A DNA stretch of 64,000 nt from Desulfovibrio sp. (GCF_034006445.1 NZ_JAVESS010000003.1:1-64000), one strand, 5' to 3'. Shown: positions 54,684 to 63,851, numbered from the stretch's first letter. Notes: a model not told the origin generated them from the letters alone. Numbers and translations: made by a program.

Positions 54684-56396
54684 CTAGCCGTTCTCGCTCT
54701 CTTCGAACTTCTGCTTGAGCAGGTCGCCCAGGCTCTGTCCGGATTCCTGCGGCCCGGAATGGAATTCCTTGGGCTTGCGGCGTTCTTCCACTTCCTGAAT
54801 CTGCTTGATGGACAGTCCAAGGCGGCGCTCTTCAGCGCTGACGTGGATGACCTTGGCCTGGATTTCCTGGCCTTCCTTGTAGATTTCAGCCGGGGTCTTG
54901 ACCTTCTTGCTGGACAGCTCGGAAACATGCACCAGGCCTTCAATGCCTTCTTCCACTTCAACAAAGAGGCCGAAGTCGGTGATGTTGGTCACGGTTCCCT
55001 TGATGGTGCAGCCCACGGGGTAGGTGGTGGGCACATGGCCCCACGGATCGTCCACCAGCTGCTTGACGCCCAGGGTGAACTTTTCGCTTTCCTGGTCAAC
55101 GGTCAATACCTTGGCCTGCACGGTGTCGCCGACCTTGTATATTTCGTTGGGATGGCGAACCTTCTTGGTCCAGGAAATGTCGGACACGTGGATGAGGCCG
55201 TCGATGCCGTCTTCAATGCCGATGAACATGCCGAATTCGGTGATGTTCTTGATGACGCCTTCAAGGATGGTGCCTTCGGGATAGCGCTCGGCCACCAGTT
55301 CCCAGGGGTTGGGACGAACCTGCTTCATGCCGAGGCTGATGCGCTTTTTGTCGCCGTCAACGCCCAGGATGACCACTTCGACTTCGTCGCCGGTGTGAAC
55401 CATCTGGGAAGGATGACGCAGCTTGCGGGTCCAGGACATTTCAGAAATATGCACAAGACCTTCAACGCCGGCTTCCAGTTCAACAAACGCGCCGTAATCG
55501 ACGAGGTTGGTGACTTTGCCGGTGCACTTGGCGCCTTCGGGGAAGCGGGCAGAAATATCCTGCCACGGATCGGGCACAAGCTGCTTGAGGCCCAGGGAAA
55601 CCTTGTTGTTTTCGCGATCAAAGGAAAGCACCTTCAGGGTCAGTTCCTGACCGATGGTGATCATTTCCTTGGGATGGCGGATGCGCTTCCAGCTCATGTC
55701 AGTGATGTGCAGCAGGCCGTCGAGGCCGCCCAGGTCAACGAACACGCCGTATTCGGTGATGTTCTTGGCCTTGCCCTGCACAGTCTGGTTTTCTTCGAGG
55801 GTGCGCAGCAGATCCTGGCGCTTGGAATCGCGTTCTTCTTCAAGCAGCACGCGGCGCGAAACAATGACATTGCTGCGGCGGCGGTTGATCTTGAGCACGC
55901 GGAATTCGAACTCCTGGTTGACCAGGGCGTCCATGTCCGGCACGGGACGCAGATCCACATGAGAACCGGGCAAAAATGCCTCGACTCCGCCGATGTCCAC
56001 GGTGTAACCGCCCTTGATGCGGCGTACAATGTGGCCCGTGATGACCCTGTTGTTTTCCTGCACGTCTTCGAGCTGGTCGAAAACCTGCATGCGTTTGGCC
56101 TTTTCAAAAGAAAGGGTAATGGTGCCGTCGTTTTCGTTCTTGCGAACAACGTACACGTCCACCTTGTCGCCCACGGCAACGACCATGTTGCCGGCGGCAT
56201 CGCGAAATTCAGCCGCGGGAATCTGCCCCTCGGACTTGAAGTTCACGTCCACCAGTACATTGTCTTCGTCCACGCGAACGATTTCGCCCTTGGTGATAGA
56301 GCCTTCTTCAAGGTCGCCAAAATCGGAAGTGAGGTAGTTTTCGAGAGCACTCTCGAAATTCATTTCGGTTTCGTGCCCGGTTTCCAAGCCTGCCAT
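54684..56396 (-). CDS. rpsA: 30S ribosomal protein S1
   Basis: S1 (570 residues) brings mRNA to the ribosome and unfolds its 5' region. Six S1 OB-fold domains are visible: the first two diverged (about 25-190), then four regular repeats marked by GVFVDLGGLDGLLHITDMSW, GAFVELEAGVEGLVHISEMSW, GMFIGIEDGIDGLIHVSDISW and GLFVEVEEGIEGLVHVSELS. GGAGG lies 8 nt before the ATG at 56396, so the longer frame to 56444 is rejected. A CCCTTT/AAAGGG hairpin sits just before that site, a possible autoregulatory element. Confidence 0.96.
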   Translation of the reverse strand: MAGLETGHETEMNFESALENYLTSDFGDLEEGSITKGEIVRVDEDNVLVDVNFKSEGQIPAAEFRDAAGNMVVAVGDKVDVYVVRKNENDGTITLSFEKAKRMQVFDQLEDVQENNRVITGHIVRRIKGGYTVDIGGVEAFLPGSHVDLRPVPDMDALVNQEFEFRVLKINRRRSNVIVSRRVLLEEERDSKRQDLLRTLEENQTVQGKAKNITEYGVFVDLGGLDGLLHITDMSWKRIRHPKEMITIGQELTLKVLSFDRENNKVSLGLKQLVPDPWQDISARFPEGAKCTGKVTNLVDYGAFVELEAGVEGLVHISEMSWTRKLRHPSQMVHTGDEVEVVILGVDGDKKRISLGMKQVRPNPWELVAERYPEGTILEGVIKNITEFGMFIGIEDGIDGLIHVSDISWTKKVRHPNEIYKVGDTVQAKVLTVDQESEKFTLGVKQLVDDPWGHVPTTYPVGCTIKGTVTNITDFGLFVEVEEGIEGLVHVSELSSKKVKTPAEIYKEGQEIQAKVIHVSAEERRLGLSIKQIQEVEERRKPKEFHSGPQESGQSLGDLLKQKFEESENG

Positions 56397-56820
56397 ATGT
56401 CCAGCCTCCAAACATGATTTCCCTTTTTCAAAGGGAGGTCGCATATGTAGCAGAAATTTGCCGGAAGAACAAGGAAAAATACGGCCTGAGCGGCCACGAA
56501 AGCCGCGCTGCAGCCCCTGTGCTGGCCCTCATGTGGCGGCTGGCGCAACCTCCCGCCCTCCTTGACATTTGACGCGCCCTGTTGTCCTGTATCCCTTTGG
56601 CGGGGAATTTCGTGCAAATCGAAAACAGTCGCGCTGCGGTAAGAGGGGACAAGGTTTCTTTTCGCCTGCTCAGGAAGGGCGGCGTTTGACAGCCAATCGC
56701 GCAAGCGGTGAAGGCGAAACCAAGGCGCTGGCCATGCGGCCACACAGCCCTCAAGTCCGAACACCCGCCGGGGCCATAACCCTTTTGCGAACCTTTCAAC
56801 GCGATATTGAGGAGGTTGCC
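56397..56820. other. rpsA-cbiK divergent region
   Basis: A 424-base gap. Minus strand: TTGTTC with TACATA 17 bp on is a weak rpsA promoter. Plus strand: TTGACA near 56563, with no convincing -10. I looked for a cobalamin riboswitch before cbiK and did not find its conserved boxes. Confidence 0.45.
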
Positions 56821-57738
56821 ATGCCGCGCATCCTGTCACACGTCGGGCTTCGCCCGCTGCTTTTTGTCCTGCTGCTGCTGGCGGCGCTTGCCGTGCACGG
56901 CACAAGCCACGCCACAGACGCCGCCCCCAAGGAAGGCATTTTGCTGGTGGCTTTCGGCACCAGCGTGCCCGAAGCCCAGCCCGCCTTCAAGGCTGTGGAT
57001 GCGGAATTTAAAAAAGCCTTTCCCGGCTCGCCTGTGGTCTGGGCCTACACATCACAGATCATCCGTAAAAAGCTGGCCGAACAGGGGCATCCTGTGGGCG
57101 GCATCAGCGACGGCATGGCCCAGCTGGCCAAGGACGGCGTAAAGGTTGTGCGCGTGCAGTCCCTGCATGTTCTGGCCGGTGAAGAATTTACCGCCCTTGA
57201 ACGGGCCGTGCTGCTTGACGTGAGCAAGAACCCCGGCCGCTTTGAGGCTGTTTTTATGGGCCGCCCCCTGCTTGAGTCCAAGCCCGACGCCCAGGAACTT
57301 CTGGCCGCCATCCTGGCCGACACCAAGGGCCAGCGCAACAAAAACACCGCCCTTGTGCTCATGGGCCACGGCCAGAGCCATGGCCGCGCAGACCTGGCCT
57401 TTGAAGGCGTGCGCTCGGTTTTCAAAACCGCTGACAAAAACATCCACATGGCCACGGTGGAAGGCGCACGCAGCTTTGAAGACCTGCTCAAGGAACTCAA
57501 GGCCGCCAAGGTCAAGCACGTTGTCATCGCCCCGCTCATGCTGGTGGCTGGCGACCATGCCCGCAACGACCTTGCAGGCGACGAGGACGACTCCTGGGCT
57601 ACCCAGCTTAAAAAGGCCGGCATCAAGGTTGACACCCATATCAAGGGTCTTGGCGAAACCCCCGGCACTGCCGCCATTCTTGTGCGCCACGCCAAGGAAA
57701 GCACCGACGATTTGACCAAGGAACCCAAAAAGCCGTAA
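56821..57738 (+). CDS. cbiK: Periplasmic sirohydrochlorin cobaltochelatase CbiK-P
   Basis: CbiK-type class II chelatase (305 residues) inserting Co2+ (or Fe2+) into sirohydrochlorin. Signal peptide at about 1-31 (LLFVLLLLAALAVHGTSHA), as in the periplasmic CbiK-P of D. vulgaris. Core begins GILLVAFGTSVPEAQ. His183 (LMGHGQSH) and His246 (VAGDHARND) match the metal-binding histidines of that protein. GGAGG lies 5 nt before the ATG; the upstream open frame is not family-like. The periplasmic form may handle metal or haem-like tetrapyrrole rather than make B12; D. vulgaris CbiK-P binds haem. Confidence 0.94.
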   Translation: MPRILSHVGLRPLLFVLLLLAALAVHGTSHATDAAPKEGILLVAFGTSVPEAQPAFKAVDAEFKKAFPGSPVVWAYTSQIIRKKLAEQGHPVGGISDGMAQLAKDGVKVVRVQSLHVLAGEEFTALERAVLLDVSKNPGRFEAVFMGRPLLESKPDAQELLAAILADTKGQRNKNTALVLMGHGQSHGRADLAFEGVRSVFKTADKNIHMATVEGARSFEDLLKELKAAKVKHVVIAPLMLVAGDHARNDLAGDEDDSWATQLKKAGIKVDTHIKGLGETPGTAAILVRHAKESTDDLTKEPKKP

Positions 57739-57824
57739 TCGCCGCGCCGTATAAAGCACTTTTTTCCGGATGTACGATGGGCTGCACAGCCGCATCACCC
57801 AGGAACGGTACCTTTATGCCTCTG

Positions 57825-57868
57825 AGCCACCCGCCACTGGTCTGCACCACGCGGGTGGCTTTTGTTTT
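57825..57868 (+). terminator. Intrinsic terminator of cbiK
   Basis: GAGCCACCCGC / GCGGGTGGCTTTTGTTTT with a 15-16 nt loop, 90 bases after the stop codon. Confidence 0.8.
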
Positions 57869-57978
57869 GCCCGCCACACCGTTCGCCCTGGCGCCCTTTT
57901 TTGCCCTCCACACCGCTCGCCTGACGCCCTTTTTGCCCGCCACACCGTTCGCCCTGGCGCCCCTTTTTGCCCGCCACC
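57869..57978. repeat. Tandem repeat, about 33-bp unit, three and a half copies
   Basis: Units of 32-34 bp of the form GCCCGCCACACCGTTCGCCC then TGGCGCC and a T5-6 run, starting at 57869, 57903 and 57935 and ending in a partial copy. They begin right after the cbiK terminator. On the minus strand they read as an 11-residue basic repeat, which is probably chance. Confidence 0.85.
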
Positions 57979-58146
57979 GGCGCCATACCGCGCCTCCTGC
58001 AGGGCCTTTCGACGCAGCCCGCACGCTTTTTCTGAAACTGCGGGCAGTCTGCCCTAAAATACCCCGGACAGGGCGCTGCACACCACGTATGGCCGATTTT
58101 TATCGTTTTTTTGTGGAGCCGGGGGGTACACAATACTGTTTTTTTC

Positions 58147-58159
58147 ATGTAGCCTACAT
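58147..58159. promoter_or_regulatory. Palindromic operator candidate before the YheO-type gene
   Basis: ATGTAG-C-CTACAT, a perfect inverted repeat, overlaps a -10-like TAAAAT at 58159-58164, 65 bases before the regulator ATG. It could be an autoregulatory site. No good -35 accompanies it. Confidence 0.35.
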
Positions 58160-58223
58160 AAAATTCCATAGCAAAGCACTGCTGTCGGACATGATGAGCA
58201 GCTGTGATTCACGGGAGGCCCGC

Positions 58224-59000
58224 ATGCCCAAGCAAAGTCGCAAGATATCTCCACCGCGGCCCGCAGCCGCCCCCCGCCGAACCGCCAGAACCCCTCGCGC
58301 CTATGCGCCGGATGTGGAAAAAATCAACTGCCGCGTGGCGGAAGCCCAGGCCATCTTTGCCAACGCCAAACGCATGGCCGGCATGGTGGCCCGAACCCTG
58401 GGGCCTTTTTGCGAAGTGGCGGTACACGACTTCAGCGACCTTGAGCATTCCATCATCCACATCGAAGGTTCCCTTACAGGGCGCAATGTGGGCGCTCCGG
58501 CCACCAATATGGTCACCAAGGCGTGGCGTCAGGGCGGCGACAATGTACAGGACATCATAGCCTATGCCGCCACAACGCCCTCAGGGCAGACGCTCAAGTC
58601 ATCCATCAGTTTTTTGCGCACCAGTGAGGGCGAGGTCATCGGGGCTGTGTGCATTCACTTTGACCTGACGGATCTGGAGCGCTTTCAGGGTGTTCTGCAC
58701 GCCCTGCTGCGCTTTGAAAACGCCCCCGGCAAGGAGATGAGCGAGGCCTTCCCCTCCTGCCTTGGCGAAACCAGCGACGCCATCATCGAGACGGCCATAC
58801 GGCGGGCGGGCAAGCATCCCGCCACCATGACCAGAGAAGAAAAAATCAATTTTGTGCGGATTATGGATGAAGAAGGGGCTTTTCTCATCAAGGGGATGGT
58901 GCAGTATCTGGCCAAGGCCATGCGCGTGTCCATTTACACCGTGTACAACTACATGCGGCAGGTCAAGGACGACGCCAACCGCGAAACCTCGGCAAACTGA
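58224..59000 (+). CDS. YheO-type PAS/HTH transcriptional regulator
   Basis: A 258-residue regulator. After a basic disordered N-terminus (RPAAAPRRTARTPRAY) a YheO-like PAS domain spans about 45-160 (LGPFCEVAVHDFSDLEHSIIHIEGSL, read in two parts, and FLRTSEGEVIGAVCIHFD). The C-terminal HTH (about 205-255, FLIKGMVQYLAKAMRVS, then YTVYNYMRQVK) is the DNA-binding part. Such proteins often govern amino-acid or anaerobic metabolism with small ligands. GGGAGG lies 5 nt before the ATG at 58224; an ATG at 58194 is possible. The frame continues upstream through the tandem repeat, without support. Confidence 0.88.
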   Translation: MPKQSRKISPPRPAAAPRRTARTPRAYAPDVEKINCRVAEAQAIFANAKRMAGMVARTLGPFCEVAVHDFSDLEHSIIHIEGSLTGRNVGAPATNMVTKAWRQGGDNVQDIIAYAATTPSGQTLKSSISFLRTSEGEVIGAVCIHFDLTDLERFQGVLHALLRFENAPGKEMSEAFPSCLGETSDAIIETAIRRAGKHPATMTREEKINFVRIMDEEGAFLIKGMVQYLAKAMRVSIYTVYNYMRQVKDDANRETSAN

Positions 59001-59065
59001 AACAGTGTGGCGCTGTTGCGCGTCCTCAAAAAGGGGTCACGTCGCGTTACGAAAGGCCTTTGGCC

Positions 59066-59635
59066 CTATATCGCCCATATAAGGGCCAAGATGCCCCCCT
59101 GCACAGCAAAGGCCACAACAAGGGCCAGGCATTTTACGCCGCCCCCCGGCCCTGTGGGGACGCATCCCGCAAACAGCGCCCAAATGCCCTGAATAATACG
59201 CTTGAGCGGCCACACCTGCGCCAGCATCAGCCAAAACAGGCCCGCCCAGGTAAAATAGCGGATTTCGTTAATGGCCCAGAACCGTTCCAGCACCACGCCC
59301 ATGTCTATCTGGTTGGCGCTGTAGGCATCGCCTATACCTTCCACAAGATCCAGAACCGCAGCCTCGCTGAAAACAATACCCACCGCCGCAAACAGTCCCA
59401 TCAGGCCCACCAGCAGCATGAAGAGCAGCCAGAACGTACGCAGTTGCCAGCGTGCGTGCTCCGCCGCCACAACGTCCTGACGCGCCATGGCTATGCGCCG
59501 CGCCACAAAGGCGCAGGGAAGCACCGGCAGAGGCAGCAGGCCGAGTATGGGCACCCACAGGGCAAACGCGCCCCCGGCCAGACAGATATATCCGGCCAGA
59601 AGCGGCCAGGGCTTCAGCATGTTGCCTGTGGGCAT
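59066..59635 (-). CDS. Four-TM membrane protein of unknown function
   Basis: A 189-residue inner-membrane protein with four hydrophobic segments: about 12-40 (LAGYICLAGGAFALWVPIL), 68-92 (FWLLFMLLVGLMGLFAAV), 125-145 and 165-189. The layout resembles the DUF4870-type small membrane proteins but I cannot confirm the family. GGGGGAG precedes the ATG. It is convergent with the YheO-type gene. Confidence 0.78.
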   Translation of the reverse strand: MPTGNMLKPWPLLAGYICLAGGAFALWVPILGLLPLPVLPCAFVARRIAMARQDVVAAEHARWQLRTFWLLFMLLVGLMGLFAAVGIVFSEAAVLDLVEGIGDAYSANQIDMGVVLERFWAINEIRYFTWAGLFWLMLAQVWPLKRIIQGIWALFAGCVPTGPGGGVKCLALVVAFAVQGGILALIWAI

Positions 59636-59805
59636 GGAGTCTCCCCCAAAAAGGGTGTTGGTGCAAAGGGTGTTGGCTCACCACTACGCGCTGTCACATA
59701 ATTGCACGACGCAACTTCGCGGGCAAGCGTCCAGCGGGGGGCAGCATGATATTCACGCAGAGCCCCTGCGCATTGTAAAGGTAAAATGATCCCAGCACGC
59801 AACAA

Positions 59806-59836
59806 ACCGCCGCTCCGGATGTACCGGAGCGGCGGT
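59806..59836. terminator. Perfect 13-bp GC hairpin, orphan terminator-like structure
   Basis: ACCGCCGCTCCGG at 59806-59818 against 59824-59836 with a 5-nt loop; TTTG follows on the minus strand. No gene ends nearby on either strand. The rest of 59636-60089 has small palindromes but no recognised gene or RNA. Confidence 0.5.
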
Positions 59837-60089
59837 CCCCATTATGCCAAAGCGGCAGTGTTGCCCAGAGCGGATGCACCGTGAAACGATGTGACGCCTG
59901 AAAGACGCTGCCGTTGGCCCCCCGCTTCCAACCAGGAAGTACCTTGTACTGTGGCGGATCAAATCAATGTTGAAATGCCTCACATTGAAGTGTTGTCATT
60001 CTGCCGATGGGTATGGTTTCCGGCAGAATCTACGCCCCAGTGATCGCTGGAACATTTCATCTTTTCCAACGCTAGCATGCTCTATAATA

Positions 60090-60156
60090 AAAGTTTTAGG
60101 GGGTGGGGGCGTGGGGGGGAGACCCTTTTACAAAAGGGTCCCTCCCCCACAAGGCA
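60090..60156. repeat. Family B GC-rich hairpin repeat, copy B9
   Basis: G-rich arm, CCCTTTTACAAAAGGG, TCCCTCCCCCAC, downstream of the adhesin gene and 130 bases from repeat C3. Confidence 0.85.
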
Positions 60157-60285
60157 CTCCAGCCTCCCCAAAAGCACTTCAAAGCGCTATTGCCCCAGAC
60201 AGTGTAGTCACGAGATGATTTTTCAGTCATATCAAGGCGAAGTTCGACGGAGAAATGCCTGAAAAGGCGCTCGCGACGACACAGT

Positions 60286-60414
60286 CTAGAGCATTTAACA
60301 CTTGAAATGCTCGCGTACGGCAGGCAAAAGCCCGCCTACTCGCATTTCGTGGCAAGGATTTTCAGAAAAATCCTTGCAGAGCATTTAACTCATTTCATTC
60401 GTAAACTGCTCTAG
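60286..60414. repeat. Family C repeat, copy C3
   Basis: 129-bp copy with CTAG at both ends (CTAGAGCATTTAAC on the left, GTAAACTGCTCTAG on the right). The right CTAG contains the TAG stop of the adhesin gene on the minus strand. Confidence 0.88.
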
Positions 60415-63400
60415 ACGCCGAACTCGGAGTGTATCTGGTGCTGCGCCGCCAGTGTGCTCATATCATCGCTCACACTGTCGGAGTGCGCGTTCTGGCTGAA
60501 GGCAGAAGCATCGCCGCCAGAATCCCCGGAGCCGCCGTCGTGATCGCCGTGGTGTGAAAGCCCCGCCTCGCGGTAGCCGTCGGGCAAATCGTCAGCCATG
60601 GCAGCCGAGAAGGGCACGGTGCTGTCAGAATACGTGACGTCATAGCCGTTGAAATGGCCGCTGTTCAGGTAAGCGTGCAGATCTGCCTGGTCAGCGGCGC
60701 TCAGGCCGTTGACGCTCACGTGAATGCCCTCAACCTCGATAGAGCTCAGGTTGTTTTGCAGCCAGGTGTCGTACTTGGCGACAAAGTCGGCGTAGGAATC
60801 GGCCTTGAGCACAAGCAGGTCATAGCCGTCGCCGCCAGTGATGGTGAGGTGGTTGCCCTGCACGTGGCCGTCAAGGGTCACGACGTCATTGCCTGCGCCG
60901 AGGCTGATGCTGGTGGAGCCGCCGGTAATATCACCGTGGATATTCACGTGGCTATCACCAGTGCCCATCACAATCTTGTTGGTGCCGTCCGCGATATTGC
61001 CGTTCAACGTGAAGATGTCGTTGCCATCGCCCATGTTGAAGGTGTTTTTTCCGCCGCGCAGGCTGCCGTTGATTTCGATGTGGTCATTGCCGCTGCCGGT
61101 ATTGATGGTGTTGGCAGTGTTGTAGCTGCCGCCGATATCGCCCGTAAGCGTGATGCTGTCGCCGTGCGCGTCTCCGGCCTTGCTGCCGCCCTGAATGATA
61201 TTGGAGGCATTCTGGACGCCGTACATGGCGTAGGCCTGTCCGGCGGTTCCGGCCTTGGCCGTGATGACCACCGTAATGGGGCTGTCTGTACTTTCAATGA
61301 TGTTTTTGACAGCGCCGTGCCAGTCTTCATGCGCATACATGCCGTAGGCCCAGCCGGTGTCGCTGCCGCTGGCATCGGCTGTGATGTTCACATTTTCAAT
61401 ATTGCTGATCTTGTTGAATGCGCCGCCCCAGGCCGCGTTCATGCCGAAAGCGCCCGCAGGCGTAGTGCCCATGTAGTCGGTGGACAGCGTATGGGTGCCT
61501 GTAAAGGTGGCGTTAATGTTCAGCGTGTCATTGCCGTCGCCGCCGTTGATGAAGTTCTGGCCGCTTGCCTGCGCGCCAAGACCGATGGCCGCAGCGCCGT
61601 TGTGGGCAGAGGCATTGAGGTTGATGATATCGTCTCCTGCTCCGGTATTGATGGTAGTCGTACCGTAGTTGGTGGAGAAAATGCTGACGCCCCAACTGGG
61701 TGCATCGGCCGTGATGTTCAATTCATTGTCCGTACCCGAGGTATTGAGCTTGACGTCGCCGCCATAGCCCGCATAGATGGCAGCGGCCGTGCCCTTGGGG
61801 GATGCGGCGTCCACCGTGGCGGAAATGTCCACATCACCCGCGTTGATGTTGATGGCCGACTTGTCGCCCTGACCGGCCTGATTCAGGTTGCCGGAGGCCG
61901 CAAGCCCCAGGGAGGTAAAGCCCGCCGCCCGGCCGCCTGTCCAGGAAACGCCGGTGTAGGGACTGTCATACGGCGATGTTTCCTGATAGGCCGTGGCGCT
62001 GAACTTGCCGTCGCTGGCGGTATCGATATTGATGGCCGTGCCCGCCGTGGTGCGGAACACGCTGCTCATGACCGTGCCATCCGCACCGCCGCCCTTATAA
62101 GCATTGGTTTCACCGCTGACGTTCTGCCCGCTGATGTTCACAACGGCCTGGTCCTTGGTATACACAGAAGTCGCCATATAGTTGACAGTGCCGCCTGTGA
62201 CGGAACTGGAGAAGTTCACGTCGCCCTCGGCCTGCACGTTCACGGTGGACTTGCCGCCCCCCCATATGCCTGCGGCGGTCTTTTCATTGGCTCCAGCCGT
62301 GAAGTTTATGTCCTTGCCGTGCACATTGGCTGTCGCCTGATAAAAATTGCCACTGCCGTCCTTGTCGCCTCCGGTGATCAGAGCCATGCTCGATCCACCG
62401 TCCGCCGATGCGGCCATGTTCACATCGCCCTTTGTTCCGGCGTCAATGGTGATGGTCCCACCGCCAGGTCTGCCATATGCGGAGGTACCGTAGGCATTGC
62501 CGTTTTCGGCCCTGGCGGAAACGTCTATCTTGCCCGCGCTGTCATGCGCAAAGGTAATGTCCGTATTGAGTGCGCCATAGGCATTGCCGGAAGCCGTGGT
62601 GTTTTCCACAACAGCGCTGCTGTAGTCCTCGCCGCCCAGCGTGATTTTTTCTCCATTAACATTCATGCCGTGCGAATCGTACCATTCGCCCTTGAGGGGG
62701 CCGCCAAGGTCTGTTTCAGCTTCGCGTTGCGCAGAGTCGTAGGAGGAACTGTCATTGCCCAGCAGCTCCATATTGTAGGTCTTTCCACCAACGGTCACTT
62801 CAAGCACGGAGTCAAACTTTTCGCCAGCGGCCAGAGCGGCCTGCCCCGCCGCCGTAAGTGTGACGGTGACAAGGCCGGTGACGGGGTCCACAACCGGGGC
62901 ATTGAAATAGGCCGAAGAGCCGCCCGCAAAGGCCAGGCTCACCTGGCTGGCGTCCGTGACAAGGTTGCCGTTTTCGTCAATGGCCTGAAACACCATGGAC
63001 TGACCGGCGTCAGAACCCACCACAAGGCGCGCATGGTAGATGGCGGGGGTACCGCCACCGCCGCCACCGCCGCCGGTTCCGGGCACGTCCGGCCCCTGGC
63101 CGCCGTCATCGCGGCCAAGCAGGCTGTCCGTGGCCAGCGTGTCCTGAGCGACGCTGGCTGTCTGCATGCTCCAGTCCAGGCCGCCAAGATGGTCAATACC
63201 CGAATCAAGGCTGGAATCGGCGTGTTCCGTATAATGTGCATTGCGCGTGGCGGCCGTTGGCCCGGCTGCGGGCATGAGATCCTCCTGCCCCAGGGCGCTG
63301 AAAAAGTCCTTGCCGGAAACCATTTGCCCATCCACGATAAAATCGGGTGTATTTTCACTGGTATAGTCGGTATAAAAACCGTCAAGACGAATTTTTGCGC

Positions 63401-63548
63401 CGTCCTCAAACGTAAAGGTCAGGGCGTCGCCTTCGCGGCTCAGCGTGGCATCAGTGGTGGGAAAATCCAGAACAATGCTGTCTTCCGCAGCATTGGCGAT
63501 CGTGGTCTGCTGTCCGAACTTCGGACGGGTAAGATGAATATTTGCCAT
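60411..63548 (-). CDS. Large RTX-like secreted protein or adhesin
   Basis: A 1,045-residue protein without a Sec signal peptide, probably exported by a type I system. The N-terminal 100 residues (TFEDGAKIRLDGFYTDYTS) resemble the prefix domain of Bap/LapA-type adhesins. A Gly8 linker near residue 160 and an Ig-like segment (about 170-260) follow. The body (about 280-880) is repetitive beta-rich sequence. RTX-type loops lie in the last third: NTGAGDDIINLN, GGDGNDTLNI, NMGDGNDIFTLN, GAGNDVVTLDG and TGGDGYDLL. The acidic, His/Ser-rich end (to HSEFGV) could be the secretion signal. AGGAG lies 7 nt before the ATG at 63548. Secretion partners are not in the window. The stop codon is part of repeat C3. 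Confidence 0.82.
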   Translation of the reverse strand: MANIHLTRPKFGQQTTIANAAEDSIVLDFPTTDATLSREGDALTFTFEDGAKIRLDGFYTDYTSENTPDFIVDGQMVSGKDFFSALGQEDLMPAAGPTAATRNAHYTEHADSSLDSGIDHLGGLDWSMQTASVAQDTLATDSLLGRDDGGQGPDVPGTGGGGGGGGTPAIYHARLVVGSDAGQSMVFQAIDENGNLVTDASQVSLAFAGGSSAYFNAPVVDPVTGLVTVTLTAAGQAALAAGEKFDSVLEVTVGGKTYNMELLGNDSSSYDSAQREAETDLGGPLKGEWYDSHGMNVNGEKITLGGEDYSSAVVENTTASGNAYGALNTDITFAHDSAGKIDVSARAENGNAYGTSAYGRPGGGTITIDAGTKGDVNMAASADGGSSMALITGGDKDGSGNFYQATANVHGKDINFTAGANEKTAAGIWGGGKSTVNVQAEGDVNFSSSVTGGTVNYMATSVYTKDQAVVNISGQNVSGETNAYKGGGADGTVMSSVFRTTAGTAINIDTASDGKFSATAYQETSPYDSPYTGVSWTGGRAAGFTSLGLAASGNLNQAGQGDKSAININAGDVDISATVDAASPKGTAAAIYAGYGGDVKLNTSGTDNELNITADAPSWGVSIFSTNYGTTTINTGAGDDIINLNASAHNGAAAIGLGAQASGQNFINGGDGNDTLNINATFTGTHTLSTDYMGTTPAGAFGMNAAWGGAFNKISNIENVNITADASGSDTGWAYGMYAHEDWHGAVKNIIESTDSPITVVITAKAGTAGQAYAMYGVQNASNIIQGGSKAGDAHGDSITLTGDIGGSYNTANTINTGSGNDHIEINGSLRGGKNTFNMGDGNDIFTLNGNIADGTNKIVMGTGDSHVNIHGDITGGSTSISLGAGNDVVTLDGHVQGNHLTITGGDGYDLLVLKADSYADFVAKYDTWLQNNLSSIEVEGIHVSVNGLSAADQADLHAYLNSGHFNGYDVTYSDSTVPFSAAMADDLPDGYREAGLSHHGDHDGGSGDSGGDASAFSQNAHSDSVSDDMSTLAAQHQIHSEFGV

Positions 63549-63803
63549 AACAAAACTCCTAAAGTGTATCCGGACAGGGCCTGAAAGAGTACAGGTGGCG
63601 CAAAGGCCAAATCTGCCCCGGAGCCCTGCCAGGGCGTTGCGTGCGCCCTTCGCAATGCGAAAGGCCGTAGCAACACAGCAGGACAACCATGTGTATTTTA
63701 AAGATATTTACTGAAAGAATAGAACAGGCAAAAGCTTGAAACCATTTGCCGGGCTTGTAAAAAGCCAAATAAGGCAGGGGGAGCGACCTTCTGGGCAGAT
63801 CGC

Positions 63804-63817
63804 GTGAGCAGGCTCAC
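63804..63817. promoter_or_regulatory. Palindromic operator candidate at the adhesin start site
   Basis: GTGAGC-AG-GCTCAC, a perfect inverted repeat at the predicted transcription start of the adhesin gene. A bound repressor would block initiation. Confidence 0.45.
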
Positions 63818-63823
63818 ATCTTA

Positions 63824-63851
63824 ATAATAGTGTTTTAGTATTCTTTGTCAA
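63824..63851 (-). promoter_or_regulatory. Strong sigma-70 promoter of the adhesin gene
   Basis: Minus-strand TTGACA (63846-63851, perfect) and TATTAT (63824-63829, five of six) at 16-bp spacing. The start should be near 63817, giving a 5' leader of about 270 nt. The surrounding 63800-64000 is AT-rich. No gene is recognised from 63852 to the right edge. Confidence 0.7.

Noticed and set aside
56397..56820. Cobalamin riboswitch before cbiK
   Set aside because: The conserved B12-box and core motifs were not found by eye on either strand.
57777..58223. Upstream extension of the YheO-type gene by 149 codons
   Set aside because: It crosses the cbiK terminator and the tandem repeat; a good ribosome site and the family start lie at 58224.
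60654..63584. 976-residue open frame on the plus strand, antisense to the RTX-like gene
   Set aside because: It mirrors the codon bias of the minus-strand gene, has no ribosome site or known domain, and the opposite frame has clear RTX motifs and its own promoter.
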